A stretch of 64,000 bases of DNA from an uncultured Collinsella sp. (GCA_900765115.1 CAAFQK010000040.1:27805-91804), one strand, 5' to 3'. Shown: positions 17,398 to 26,158, counted from the stretch's first letter. Program-made: numbers and translations. The notes: generated from the sequence alone by a model not told the origin.

Positions 17398-17487
17398 CGA
17401 AGAACCGGGAGGGTTCGAACCCCAGATACCCTTTTGGGGCATACCCGCTTAGCGGGCGAGTGCCTTCGGCCTCTCGGTCAGCTCTTC
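17398..17487 (-). tRNA. tRNA-Ser(GCU)-like gene with atypical acceptor and T arms
   Basis: A type II tRNA with a long variable arm (ATGCCC/GGGTAT) and a serine-like D arm (CCGAGAGGCCGAAGG). The anticodon loop CCGCTAA would read GCU. The oddities are as follows. Position 33 is C instead of the near-universal U. A10 faces C25. The part after the T loop is 14 bases rather than 12. GAAGAGCTG can pair with CGGTTCTTC over nine positions (two G-U), leaving a four-pair T stem. No CCA is encoded. It is either a degenerate tRNA-Ser or a non-standard 9/4 tRNA; the two canonical tRNA-Ser genes at 61.3-61.6 kb lack these traits. Confidence 0.6.
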
Positions 17488-17585
17488 GTAACGGCCGTTT
17501 TAGCCGTAACTAAACTCGTCGGATGGAACAAGGGGAAAGGTATAAGAGCTGCGCGCGCTGTAATGCCAAAACGGCTCGGTTAAAG

Positions 17586-19079
17586 TTACCGGCTCTCGTG
17601 ATAGGCCATAATCGACCGACATGGGTACCCTTCAGAGCCGCATTCCGCAGACGCTACGACCTTTCCGTCTTTATAAAACTCGACGTACCAAACGTACGTT
17701 GCCGCCCCCTCCCAATAGTTTGGCTTATCAGCGACCTTGAACGTAATAGAGGCGTCATCTGGCACAATCAACTCGCGCTTGGCGTTTGCAATGAACGCAT
17801 CCATGTCGGCGATCACGCCATCGCCGCGCGCAGCGGCCTCCCCATCGTCGCTGCTATCGGATGCCGCTTCAGATGGTGCTTGAGATGCGCCAGATCGATC
17901 GTCCGCAGTGCCAGAACCGTCCTTCAAAGAGCTCTCCGAAGGCTCCGCCCCTTTGAATGCCTTCCACATATCGCTGCTTGCGGATGGCATTTCAATGTCG
18001 GCCTCCGGATACTTCCCGGCGAGCTCGTCAAGAATTTTGCACGCTTCCTCACGCCCCTGGACCATCGACTCCTGCGGTTTGCCAGCATCCTCAACGGTCC
18101 TCACCAAGTAGACGCCATTCTGCCTATCGAATTCCTTATTTTGAATTTGCGCCGCGTCTACGACCTCAGGACCCTTTGCAGTAAGCGAAATATAGAAATC
18201 TGCCTGGCTACAATCCTGACTACAAGTAAATTTAACGATGCCGTCCTTACAGACAGTAATGACTTGGCTCTCACCCTGAGCAATAAAACCGTCATACTGA
18301 TTTGTCATATTGCTGGAGCCTTCTACCATCTCTGACGAAGGCATAACCGAAACGGCCGCTCCATCAACAAAGCAGTAGGCACCCACAATCGCCGAAATAT
18401 CGTTCTGCGCATCGACAGACCCAACAAGCAGCTCGTCAATTCCGTCGCCATTCAAATCATCGAAAGCATAGTAGTAGCTTAAAAAGCCGGGGGCAGTCTG
18501 GTTGTTATAAACGAATATCTGCCCCAGTCCAGAATCATCACCGCGTCCCTGGGCCCAGTCGTCGTAGCTGGCAGCACCAGCTCCCTTCCGCTCGCAATAG
18601 CTCGCAAAGTCCTCGTAACGCGCAACCACGCCCTCGTAAGCCCTGCGTGCTTTCTTGTTTGTTGCCGCGACCTTCTTTTTAGACGACTTCTTCTCGACTG
18701 CAGCCGGCTGTTCCTGCTGCTGCAGCTGAGGCAGCACAAAGGCCTCGTAAGCTTTGACCAGTGCGTAGGCGACACTAGCGGTAAAGATGATTGCTGCAAA
18801 AATGGCGACAAACGTAGGCACGGCAAAACGGCCGATCTGCCGACGCTGCATCATAAAGGCCGCAAAGGACATATGCTCAGAGGGCGCCGGAGAGGCGCTC
18901 TCTGCGCGAGATGCAGCAGGATCGCTCGTCGCTTTTCTATCAGCAGGCGCCTTTGGTGTACCTGAAAGAAGCGGCTGCTGAGCATTCGCCGGCGCATCAT
19001 CCACATCCAACGGTTTTCCGCATGCGGAACAGTATCGCGCCCCGTCTTTGATCTTTGCCCCGCAGCTTGCGCAGTACAT
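17586..19079 (-). CDS. Zinc-ribbon membrane protein with extracytoplasmic domain (paralogue A)
   Basis: A 497-residue protein. The N-terminus is a zinc ribbon (CASCGAKIKDGARYCSACG), followed by a Pro/Ala/Ser-rich linker. A single membrane segment (about residues 80-110) follows a conserved lead-in, FMMQRRQIGRFAVP. Outside lies a Gln/Lys-rich stalk (LPQLQQQEQ), then a domain with a calcium-loop-like stretch (DDLNGDGIDELLVG). An acidic linker and a second C-terminal domain of about 90 residues follow. It shares the membrane segment and stalk with the 405-residue protein at 24489-25706. The layout suggests an envelope sensor linking an outer domain to a cytoplasmic zinc ribbon. The function is unknown. 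Confidence 0.8.
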   Translation of the reverse strand: MYCASCGAKIKDGARYCSACGKPLDVDDAPANAQQPLLSGTPKAPADRKATSDPAASRAESASPAPSEHMSFAAFMMQRRQIGRFAVPTFVAIFAAIIFTASVAYALVKAYEAFVLPQLQQQEQPAAVEKKSSKKKVAATNKKARRAYEGVVARYEDFASYCERKGAGAASYDDWAQGRGDDSGLGQIFVYNNQTAPGFLSYYYAFDDLNGDGIDELLVGSVDAQNDISAIVGAYCFVDGAAVSVMPSSEMVEGSSNMTNQYDGFIAQGESQVITVCKDGIVKFTCSQDCSQADFYISLTAKGPEVVDAAQIQNKEFDRQNGVYLVRTVEDAGKPQESMVQGREEACKILDELAGKYPEADIEMPSASSDMWKAFKGAEPSESSLKDGSGTADDRSGASQAPSEAASDSSDDGEAAARGDGVIADMDAFIANAKRELIVPDDASITFKVADKPNYWEGAATYVWYVEFYKDGKVVASAECGSEGYPCRSIMAYHESR

Positions 19080-19228
19080 AAATCCCCCTAGAACTTCAGC
19101 ATATCGAAACGATAGTCCACAGCCTGCAAACAGAAAAGGCCCAGGACAATTTGCTCGACTGTAAACCTTTTTCTTTCACCTTTCAAATTCGCCTGACCCC
19201 ACGCGGAAGGCATGCGACGGGCTACTTG

Positions 19229-19846
19229 CTAGGCGCGAGCCATGTGCAGCTTGATTGCCTTGAAGATGATGTTGGCAACCGAGACGATAGGCCAAAGTGC
19301 CACCATCGTCATCGGGGCTAATTCGGGAACAACCGGAACCGCTCCGTGAATCACGCTGCCCAACCAGTAAAAAAGCATCAGAACAACGACAGGAAGGCCC
19401 ACGAGAACCACAAGTTCGATTAGCATAATCGTCATACCGATAATGCCGCCACCATAGACAAAGGGAAGCCTTACACCGCTGCGGTACAGCGAGATAATTA
19501 CCTTCCAGGGACCAATCAGAAGCAGCCCCAGCAGAATCATATTGTCGAGCCCCAGTGAGCCCCCTCCCAGCACGTAATTGAAAAAGAGCACATAGAGCAA
19601 CGAAATCACTGACGCTCGCGTAAGGGACCCGATGGACTCGCGAAGTGAATCTTGCAGGCAAGCAGCGGCCTCTGCATCCTCCGCCGCTTGAAACTGGGCC
19701 TCGACAGACTGGCTCTCAATCGGCCGGGCCTCGACGTAAATCGCGTCTCCCGCCGTGCTGGCCGCAGCCGCGACTGTAGGCGTTCCGCACACGCCGCAGA
19801 ACTTGGCGCCGTCGTTAATCTCTGCTCCACACTGTTTGCAATGCAT
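19229..19846 (-). CDS. Small zinc-ribbon multi-pass membrane protein
   Basis: A 205-residue protein with an N-terminal zinc ribbon (CKQCGAEINDGAKFCGVCG), an acidic linker, then about three or four transmembrane helices (residues 75-195) ending in a short basic tail. GAAAGGACC precedes the ATG. It lies 149 bases upstream of the 497-residue zinc-ribbon gene in the same direction, so it may be cotranscribed. No family is recognised beyond the zinc ribbon. Confidence 0.78.
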   Translation of the reverse strand: MHCKQCGAEINDGAKFCGVCGTPTVAAAASTAGDAIYVEARPIESQSVEAQFQAAEDAEAAACLQDSLRESIGSLTRASVISLLYVLFFNYVLGGGSLGLDNMILLGLLLIGPWKVIISLYRSGVRLPFVYGGGIIGMTIMLIELVVLVGLPVVVLMLFYWLGSVIHGAVPVVPELAPMTMVALWPIVSVANIIFKAIKLHMARA

Positions 19847-19985
19847 GATCGGGTCCTTTCTCGTTACCCCTTTTCTTGACGATCACAAGATACGATTGGC
19901 CGTTTATCCGATATAGAGATTTTGACCGGGTAATTTTCCTAAACGTGCTACGCTATTAAACCTTCAGCTAGAGACAGGGGTAACA

Positions 19986-21344
19986 ATGTTTGAGTTCTCC
20001 CAAACACGCACCGTTGAAGGTTCGATTCCGTTTAAGAAAGTCAACCTCATAGAGAACGAACCCAATAGGCCCGTTGGCGAGGCCCAGCTTGTCTTTGAAC
20101 TCTACATGCCCACCGAGCTGGCCGGCAGCAAAAGCAACGAAGGGCCCGCACACAGCGAGCGCCATGCCGATCTGATCAGGCTGGCATCATGCATCGAACC
20201 CACCGCCGTTAAAGAGCAGCCCTTCCGCGCAAGCCTCTTTAACGTACTTGATTACGCCGAACAGACCGGGCCGCTTTTTGGCAAGCACGCAATAGAATCC
20301 GTACGCGATTGGGCCAATGCCGCGATGGCAGCACTTATTGCCATGCGCATCCAGGAATACCTCAACGGGAGCTGCACCATCGCAAAGGTCTCCGCATTGG
20401 AAAGAATCGAGAAATCAGTGGTAACCTGCGCGGCAAACGGGTCATCCTTCAAGATCTACACCACTATCCTGAGGGCGGGCGGAGATTATACCGACTCATT
20501 CAAAAGCCTGCCCATCGTGCGCAAAATCGAATCCGATGCGGGATATTTCTACGCCTTTATGTTTATGATCGACGAGGAAGAATCCCTCGTTGCACTCAAC
20601 GTGCTCTCTTTTGAACACGAGCTCACCGCTAATGACTTCAGTGTTTTGCAGGCGATGTTCTACATGGACGAAGACTCCAGCTCGGAGATTTCAGCGCGAC
20701 TCAAGGTCAGCAATAGCGAGGAGAGCTTCTATGTAATCGACCCTCAAGCAGATATCCAGGAGCGCCGCGAAGAACTTGACAACGATGACCGCGATGCACT
20801 CACCGCTTTGGTGCAGGCGCTCGTGATCTCGCATCTCTCGGGCGCGCACGTGGATGTGTTCCAGGGCAACGAGTCCACAGGGTTCCTCTCCTTTGACAGC
20901 TATCTCTCGTGGCTCTGGTTTGATTTTTCGCGCAAGCTGAGCACCGTCAAAATTGGCTATTGCGAGCAGTGCGGACGCGCCTACTCACTTGCCGGGCATC
21001 GTGGCGTCAAACGGCACTACTGCAGCGATCGATGCAAGACCGATGCCAAAAACGAGCGCACGCGCAAGGAGACGGCGAAGATACGTGAGTCGTTTGGAAC
21101 GGGCGCCAGCGTACGCGACATCGCCAACGAGATAGAACGTCCCGCGGCCTACGTGCGCTCGCAGCTCAATAAATGGACCAAGCTCAAGCACGATCTGGAT
21201 GAAGACATTGAGTCAAACGGCTTTGACAGCTCCGAGCTACTCAAACGCTGCACCATTGAGAAGCTCGACCTCAACAACCTCCTCAACGCCAAGCGCAAAA
21301 AGCAGATTCAGGACTATGCCAAACTCAAGCGCCTCGTTAAGTAG
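19986..21344 (+). CDS. CxxC zinc-finger protein with helix-turn-helix-like tail, unknown function
   Basis: A 452-residue soluble protein. The first 300 residues are mixed alpha/beta without a recognised family. Residues about 318-345 form a zinc finger, CEQCGRAYSLAGH then HYCSDRCK, reminiscent of CGNR-type fingers. A basic helix and a helix-turn-helix-like stretch (ASVRDIANEIERPAAYVRSQ) follow, so nucleic-acid binding is likely. AGGGGTAACA precedes the ATG. It is on the plus strand while the flanking zinc-ribbon genes are on the minus strand. It may act with the ATPase 100 bases downstream; that is inference from position. Confidence 0.75.
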   Translation: MFEFSQTRTVEGSIPFKKVNLIENEPNRPVGEAQLVFELYMPTELAGSKSNEGPAHSERHADLIRLASCIEPTAVKEQPFRASLFNVLDYAEQTGPLFGKHAIESVRDWANAAMAALIAMRIQEYLNGSCTIAKVSALERIEKSVVTCAANGSSFKIYTTILRAGGDYTDSFKSLPIVRKIESDAGYFYAFMFMIDEEESLVALNVLSFEHELTANDFSVLQAMFYMDEDSSSEISARLKVSNSEESFYVIDPQADIQERREELDNDDRDALTALVQALVISHLSGAHVDVFQGNESTGFLSFDSYLSWLWFDFSRKLSTVKIGYCEQCGRAYSLAGHRGVKRHYCSDRCKTDAKNERTRKETAKIRESFGTGASVRDIANEIERPAAYVRSQLNKWTKLKHDLDEDIESNGFDSSELLKRCTIEKLDLNNLLNAKRKKQIQDYAKLKRLVK

Positions 21345-21389
21345 AAACGCTGTCATTTCTTTGCCATCCGATTGACGGGTGGAAAGTTA

Positions 21390-21435
21390 CTCATATACGT
21401 GTTAGTAATATATATATTAGTAATACATATATGAG
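21390..21435. promoter_or_regulatory. AT-rich imperfect inverted repeat before the ATPase gene
   Basis: CTCATATACGTGTTAGTAATA and its partner TATTAGTAATACATATATGAG match at about 18 of 21 positions around four bases. It ends 11 bases before the ATPase start. It stands out in a 60 percent GC genome and is a good operator candidate, possibly for autoregulation. Confidence 0.55.
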
Positions 21436-21446
21436 CGAGGCGCATC

Positions 21447-22829
21447 ATGTTTGTTGGACGTCGGGAAGAGCTTGAATCCCTGGAAACCGCCTATCAAAAA
21501 GGTTCCTTTCAGTTTGCCGTAGTCTATGGAAGGCGTCGCGTGGGTAAAACCAGCATGCTTCGCGTCTTTACACAGCGCAAACCCCATGTGATCTTCTTTA
21601 CCGGACAGCAAACCGTTGCAAGCGAAAACCTCGCGCTGCTCAGCCGCGAGATACTTGGCGATAGCGCCGCAGGAGCAGCGTTCCCCTCTATCCAGGTTGC
21701 ACTCGAATCCGTCTTCGAACACGCCAAAACAGAGCGAATCGTTCTGATTATTGACGAGTATCCCTACCTCGCCGAGAGCGATCCGGGCGTCTCGTCGTGC
21801 CTGCAAACGCTTATCGATCGACATAAAGACGCTAGCAAGCTGTTCCTCGTGCTCTGCGGATCGTCCATGAGCTTTATGGAACACCAGGTCCTAGGACACC
21901 AAAGCCCTCTTTATGGACGCCGCACCATGCAGCTGCGCATTGATCCCTTCACCATCTTCGACGTGGCACTCATGCTTCCCGATGCACCCATCGAAAGGGT
22001 CATCGAGCTGTATTCCGTTGTTGGCGGGATGCCGCTCTATCTATCGCAGCTCGATGGCACGCGTTCCACTCAATGGAACCTTGAGCATGCGCTGTTGCGT
22101 CAAGATGCGTTTTTGTATGCCGAACCCCAGAACTATCTGCTGCAAGAGGTCCGCAGCCCAGCTATCTACAATGCCGTCATAACCGCCATTGCCAACGGCT
22201 GTGTACGCTCCAAAGAGATTGCCGATGTTGCCCACCTCGCAACGCCACAGGTCGCGCGACTGCTCGACGCATTGATCGAACTGCGAATCGTTGAGCGCGT
22301 CACGCCTGTTGTAAAGGCAACAAAACGCCAGGTAGTCTATCGGATCTGCGATAACCTGTTTAGGTTTTGGTATCGGTTTGTTCCACAGTACGCGGGAACA
22401 ATTGAGGAGGGGCTCGGAGCCGCTGTGGCCGCGCGTATCGTCAAGCATGATTTGTCCACCTTTGTGGGTCCTGCATTTGAAGAAGTATGCCGCCAGTGGT
22501 TGATGCTGCAGGTTGTTGAGAGCGAGCTGGATGTGCTGCCCAAGGCAATCGGCTCTTGGTGGGGCACGAACTCGAACACGCGCCGGCAAGAAGAGATTGA
22601 CGTTGTGCTTGAGGACGCCGATGGGGAGCTCATCGTTGGCGAGTGCAAATGGAGAAACGAGCCCGTAGATACCGACGTTCTTGAAACACTCGAGCGGCGC
22701 AGCGCGCTGCTGGGCCGGCCGATCAAACAGTACTTCTTGTTTAGCAAGAGTGGATTTACCAAAGCGTGTCAAAATAGAGCGGCTCAAACAAGCAACGCGA
22801 GGCTTGTTGGGCTCGAGCAACTACTATAA
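21447..22829 (+). CDS. Archaeal-type AAA ATPase with DUF234-like nuclease tail
   Basis: A 460-residue protein. The P-loop is YGRRRVGKTSM (Walker A), Walker B is VLIIDEYPYL, and the sensor reads LVLCGSSMSFM. A winged-helix part (about 250-300) follows. The C-terminus carries a PD-(D/E)xK-like core, EEIDVVLEDADGELIVGECKW, in which Asp, Glu and Lys are preserved. This layout matches the archaeal ATPase/DUF234 family, often found on mobile or defence-linked DNA, with no settled function. It is similar in plan to the protein at 44239-45450. An AT-rich inverted repeat precedes it and a bidirectional terminator follows. Confidence 0.88.
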   Translation: MFVGRREELESLETAYQKGSFQFAVVYGRRRVGKTSMLRVFTQRKPHVIFFTGQQTVASENLALLSREILGDSAAGAAFPSIQVALESVFEHAKTERIVLIIDEYPYLAESDPGVSSCLQTLIDRHKDASKLFLVLCGSSMSFMEHQVLGHQSPLYGRRTMQLRIDPFTIFDVALMLPDAPIERVIELYSVVGGMPLYLSQLDGTRSTQWNLEHALLRQDAFLYAEPQNYLLQEVRSPAIYNAVITAIANGCVRSKEIADVAHLATPQVARLLDALIELRIVERVTPVVKATKRQVVYRICDNLFRFWYRFVPQYAGTIEEGLGAAVAARIVKHDLSTFVGPAFEEVCRQWLMLQVVESELDVLPKAIGSWWGTNSNTRRQEEIDVVLEDADGELIVGECKWRNEPVDTDVLETLERRSALLGRPIKQYFLFSKSGFTKACQNRAAQTSNARLVGLEQLL

Positions 22830-22830
22830 G

Positions 22831-22873
22831 AAAGGAGCTTGGAAACAGTTTTCCAAGCTCCTTTCAGTTTTTA
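22831..22873. terminator. Bidirectional terminator between convergent genes
   Basis: A perfect 16-base stem (GAAAGGAGCTTGGAAA and its complement) with a four-base loop is followed by TTTTT. The stop of the minus-strand zinc-ribbon gene overlaps the T-run, so that gene would be read through the hairpin on its way out. Confidence 0.85.
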
Positions 22874-24487
22874 TTCGATTCCCACCTTTTTGAGCGTATC
22901 TTTGGTGACTTCCGCAACTTGATTGGGATCGACGTGGGATTCCCCTGAAATAGAACCGTAACCTGAGGTTGAGAAATCAAGGAAGTAGTATGTCCGGTAA
23001 TTGTGCCCATAGCCAAATTGCTGATATAGAGTATTATAGTCCGTCTCGGAAATTTCCTTGCCCTCCGACGCATAATAGTCTTCGTAGCCATTGCCCTCGC
23101 TCGGCGCAACTCCCCAGGACTCGTAGTTGCTTACAAGCGAAAAAACATCGCCTTTCTTGCCATATACCGAAGTATTGTCCCCGGCTAAAGCCTGCCTGCC
23201 AGCGAGCAATGCCGTAATCGCATTGCTCATCTCATATGTTCTTTGGCTTACGAGGATGCTGCCGCCATCCGCTTTAATCAGCGGAAGAAACATCGTTCCT
23301 CCGTTGCTGTTATCAAGCCAATTTTGACTGTAAAGTCTCTTGACGCCACCATCAGCTGCCGACCAAACCTCTACGGTGTAGGACTTCTGAAGTCCCTCTA
23401 TATCTCCATTCCAAGCACTCTTTAATTCGTCATCGCTCATACCGTTCACAACGGTCAAGAGCTCAGGCTGGCCATCCTGATCAAAATCAACGAGGTCGAC
23501 AAGGCAAAGCCCTCGCATCGCATAGACAGAATCAGTCACCTCAACAATTTGTGGCCCTCCATAGCACGCGAGGTATTCCTGGCACTTTTGCTTGTAAGCG
23601 GCATACGCAGCGGTATTGTCCGCCGCGATGCCTCCATCCTTCTTGTCGTCTTCGTCTGTCTTTGTATCGGCCTCGTTGACCTTAGGCACCTCGAGGGAAA
23701 CCTCTTTTACGGCATCAGCGGATTTAGAGTTATCAACGACTTCGACGGGGATAGCCCACTCGACTTTGGAATTAGAGTCCTTAACGGTAAGAGTATATTT
23801 CCCCGGTTTAACATCGGGAAACTGGCTTACCGTGAAGCCCTCGTCGCCCTTAACCTCAGCGTTGGTGTTGTAGCCGTAGTCGCCGTTCAGGGTCACCGAG
23901 TACTTCTTGAGCTTCTCGCCCTTTGCGTCGGTCGGGGTGATCTTGGATTTTTGGACCACCACGATGACTTTGTCCTGGCCGTAATGGGCAACGTCGCCGG
24001 ACTTGCAAAAGAACAGCAGATAGCTAAAGATGGCAATGACTGCCACACCAACGACGATACCAACGATATAGAGCGCCTTGGGCTCCTTTTTCCGTGCGGA
24101 TGCATTCACCGCAGAAACAGGGGCTGGCGCCGCGACGGGCTTGGCGACCGGATTGCTCGGTTTTGGCCGGTCGGCGCGCACGGCAGGAATCGAAGGCGTT
24201 GCACCGGACGACACGTCGTCTTTGGGCTGGTCGTCTTCTTCGTCCGCTACGGGCTTGCTCTCCACCGGCGACTTTTCCTCCCCCGCCTCGGCACCGGCGG
24301 AAGGCTCCTTCTCCGTTTCGCCACTAGCGAAAATCTCTTCCGCAGCTTCATTGATAACGGAAGGCTCTTCTGCCACTTCGTTGCTGGCAGAGTTCAGCAC
24401 CGCCTTCGCATCTTCGAGTGCATAGCCACACTCGGTGCAGTATCGCAAATCGCCATCAAGCTCAAATCCACAGTTGGGACAGAACAT
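22871..24487 (-). CDS. Zinc-ribbon membrane protein with calcium-loop-like domain (paralogue B)
   Basis: A 538-residue protein. The N-terminus is a zinc ribbon (CPNCGFELDGDLRYCTECG), then a long Glu/Ala/Pro linker and one membrane segment (about residues 155-180). The outer part includes a beta-rich domain (about 185-270: KKYSVTLNGDYGYNTNAEVK). It then has a domain with the loop DFDQDGQPELLTVVNG, like the loop in paralogue A. The ATG at 24487 follows AAGGAGG and is one base past the stop of the gene at 24489, so the two are translationally coupled. The function is unknown; an envelope-sensing role fits the layout. Confidence 0.8.
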   Translation of the reverse strand: MFCPNCGFELDGDLRYCTECGYALEDAKAVLNSASNEVAEEPSVINEAAEEIFASGETEKEPSAGAEAGEEKSPVESKPVADEEDDQPKDDVSSGATPSIPAVRADRPKPSNPVAKPVAAPAPVSAVNASARKKEPKALYIVGIVVGVAVIAIFSYLLFFCKSGDVAHYGQDKVIVVVQKSKITPTDAKGEKLKKYSVTLNGDYGYNTNAEVKGDEGFTVSQFPDVKPGKYTLTVKDSNSKVEWAIPVEVVDNSKSADAVKEVSLEVPKVNEADTKTDEDDKKDGGIAADNTAAYAAYKQKCQEYLACYGGPQIVEVTDSVYAMRGLCLVDLVDFDQDGQPELLTVVNGMSDDELKSAWNGDIEGLQKSYTVEVWSAADGGVKRLYSQNWLDNSNGGTMFLPLIKADGGSILVSQRTYEMSNAITALLAGRQALAGDNTSVYGKKGDVFSLVSNYESWGVAPSEGNGYEDYYASEGKEISETDYNTLYQQFGYGHNYRTYYFLDFSTSGYGSISGESHVDPNQVAEVTKDTLKKVGIE

Positions 24488-24488
24488 G

Positions 24489-25706
24489 TTAGTCCTCCTT
24501 ATCGACTTTCGCCGTTGTACCGTCCTTGACCTCATCAGGGGTTACTTCGGACCCCACTTGAGACTCATCATCCCAGGACGCAACCAAAATCTCGCAATTG
24601 CCGTCCGCAAAAGTACCGAGCTCATAGTCTTCGGTGCGATACACCAGTCCCTTGGATGTCACATACAAGCATGTTGAACCCTTGATTGAATAGTCTGAAG
24701 AATTGCTCCGCATGAGCATAGAGTTGTAGTCAGACGGATACTTTTTGCCCATTTCCGTAAGATACGGCCAAACTGCCGAACTCATAGAACTGGCAAGATC
24801 CTCGGTATCAATGCCGAACATGTCCTGAGGACTAACAGTGTCACCCGTATGCAAATCAAAAATAACACCAGTCACAACCGTGTCGCCATGCGGACCCCAT
24901 CCCGTCGAATAGCGCTCGTCACGGATACAGAAATAGTTCTCATCCATGTACGTAACCGTCACGTTTCTCGATATGCAGGGAAATTCGCCATCGGGATATA
25001 ACTCTGCATCTGATTGCTCATTATCTGATGCCCGATTCGTTCGCTCCACATCAATTTGAAGGGGCTCGAGAATCGCCTTGTTAATTTTGTCTGCGACGTC
25101 GTCTTTGGCAGAGCTCTTAAGTTGCGGATAGGACCATTCCATGTTAGCCCGCTCGCCCTGGTTGAGCATAGGGTCGACCGGAGCAGACACCGTCAATGAC
25201 TTTTCCTCCAGCGTATAGACAACTTCTTCGGCCGCTCTCTCGTCCTTCTTGGGCCTTTCGGTCGCTTGCTCCTGTTGCACGGATTGCTGCTGGAGATTGG
25301 GCTCGATGACGTTCTTGTAGAGCATGAAAGCAGCGTAAGCGATGCCTGCCGCGGCGATGAAAGCGGCGATCATGATAGCAAACTGCGGCACCAGGCGGTT
25401 ACCGACCTGACAGCGTCGCATAAAGAAGTTGTACATCTGGGAGTGACCGCTACTCGCGGTCTTCGAGACCGGCTCGGGGCTCGGTTCCGCTGTGGACTCG
25501 GCATTCGCGGATCCTATCGCAGAGTCCGTTTTGGTATCTGTGGGTTCCAATATGACTTCAGCGGACGATGATTCTCGCTCCGACGGCTCGGCCTTGGGCC
25601 CCTCCTCGGCCGCAGTCTTGCCCGAGAGCCCGCCCAAGGGCAGACCGCATTCGGTACAGAACCGCGCATCGTCGCTGATTTTGCTACCACATTTGGGGCA
25701 AAACAT
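24489..25706 (-). CDS. Zinc-ribbon membrane protein with DUF3298-like domain (paralogue C)
   Basis: A 405-residue protein. The N-terminal zinc ribbon is CPKCGSKISDDARFCTECG, followed by a Ser/Glu/Pro linker. The segment FFMRRCQVGNRLVPQF and the membrane helix plus IEPNLQQQ stalk match paralogue A. The outer domain (about 170-390) resembles the DUF3298/RsiV-type fold seen in envelope sensors and polysaccharide deacetylase partners (TVTYMDENYFCIRDERYSTG, LHTGDTVSPQDMFG). AAGG precedes the ATG at 25706. RsiV is an anti-sigma factor that binds lysozyme in Bacillus; no sigma factor gene is adjacent here, so only the domain type is claimed. Confidence 0.8.
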   Translation of the reverse strand: MFCPKCGSKISDDARFCTECGLPLGGLSGKTAAEEGPKAEPSERESSSAEVILEPTDTKTDSAIGSANAESTAEPSPEPVSKTASSGHSQMYNFFMRRCQVGNRLVPQFAIMIAAFIAAAGIAYAAFMLYKNVIEPNLQQQSVQQEQATERPKKDERAAEEVVYTLEEKSLTVSAPVDPMLNQGERANMEWSYPQLKSSAKDDVADKINKAILEPLQIDVERTNRASDNEQSDAELYPDGEFPCISRNVTVTYMDENYFCIRDERYSTGWGPHGDTVVTGVIFDLHTGDTVSPQDMFGIDTEDLASSMSSAVWPYLTEMGKKYPSDYNSMLMRSNSSDYSIKGSTCLYVTSKGLVYRTEDYELGTFADGNCEILVASWDDESQVGSEVTPDEVKDGTTAKVDKED

Positions 25707-25861
25707 GAGCCTTCTTCTCCGATTCCTTTTAGTCTCACTGAGTCGTGAGTTACTCACGTGCCGTTTGTTTCGTAGTTTAACTATTTCTTAAACAAATCGA
25801 TGGGTCACTTGAACAGACGCATACCCGCTCAAGCGACTCTATACCGGCTAGCTATCCTTGC

Positions 25862-26011
25862 TCATGATATGGGTGTCAGTGTAAGAAAATCGTTGAACAG
25901 GGTTGCTCCCTCGAAGTCCGAACCGATACTGAACTTGAAACCATCTTTATTTACCGAGATGGAGAAATCGCCGCTGATATCCATATCATTCGCGCAGCCA
26001 ACCACCCCCAT
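25862..26011 (-). CDS. Possible 49-residue small protein
   Basis: This minus-strand frame begins at an ATG with AGGTGG about ten bases upstream and follows an in-frame TAA. The product (MGVVGCANDMDISGDFSISV at the start, FLTLTPIS at the end) is acidic and beta-like. It is either a small gene or the tail of a decayed secreted protein. It is the only plausible coding stretch in the 450 bases between paralogue C and purN. Confidence 0.3.
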   Translation of the reverse strand: MGVVGCANDMDISGDFSISVNKDGFKFSIGSDFEGATLFNDFLTLTPIS

Positions 26012-26059
26012 TTTTCGGTCCCACCTGTCACGTTATCAGGAGCCCGAAATCGAAGAGAT

Positions 26060-26106
26060 GGTAAAAGCCGCTTGGGGCACATGTGGTTCCATATGCCCCA
26101 AGCGGC
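26060..26106 (-). terminator. Terminator of the purF-purM-purN operon
   Basis: GCCGCTTGGGGCA and TGCCCCAAGCGGC pair with a loop of 14 bases. On the minus strand CTTTTACC follows. It begins 53 bases past the purN stop. Confidence 0.8.
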
Positions 26107-26158
26107 TATTTCGATTGCTTATGTCACAAAGAAAACTCAGCGACTCTTTTACACACGA

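Noticed and set aside
17398..17487. tRNA for selenocysteine
   Set aside because: The long acceptor suggested it, but the anticodon loop reads GCU rather than UCA.
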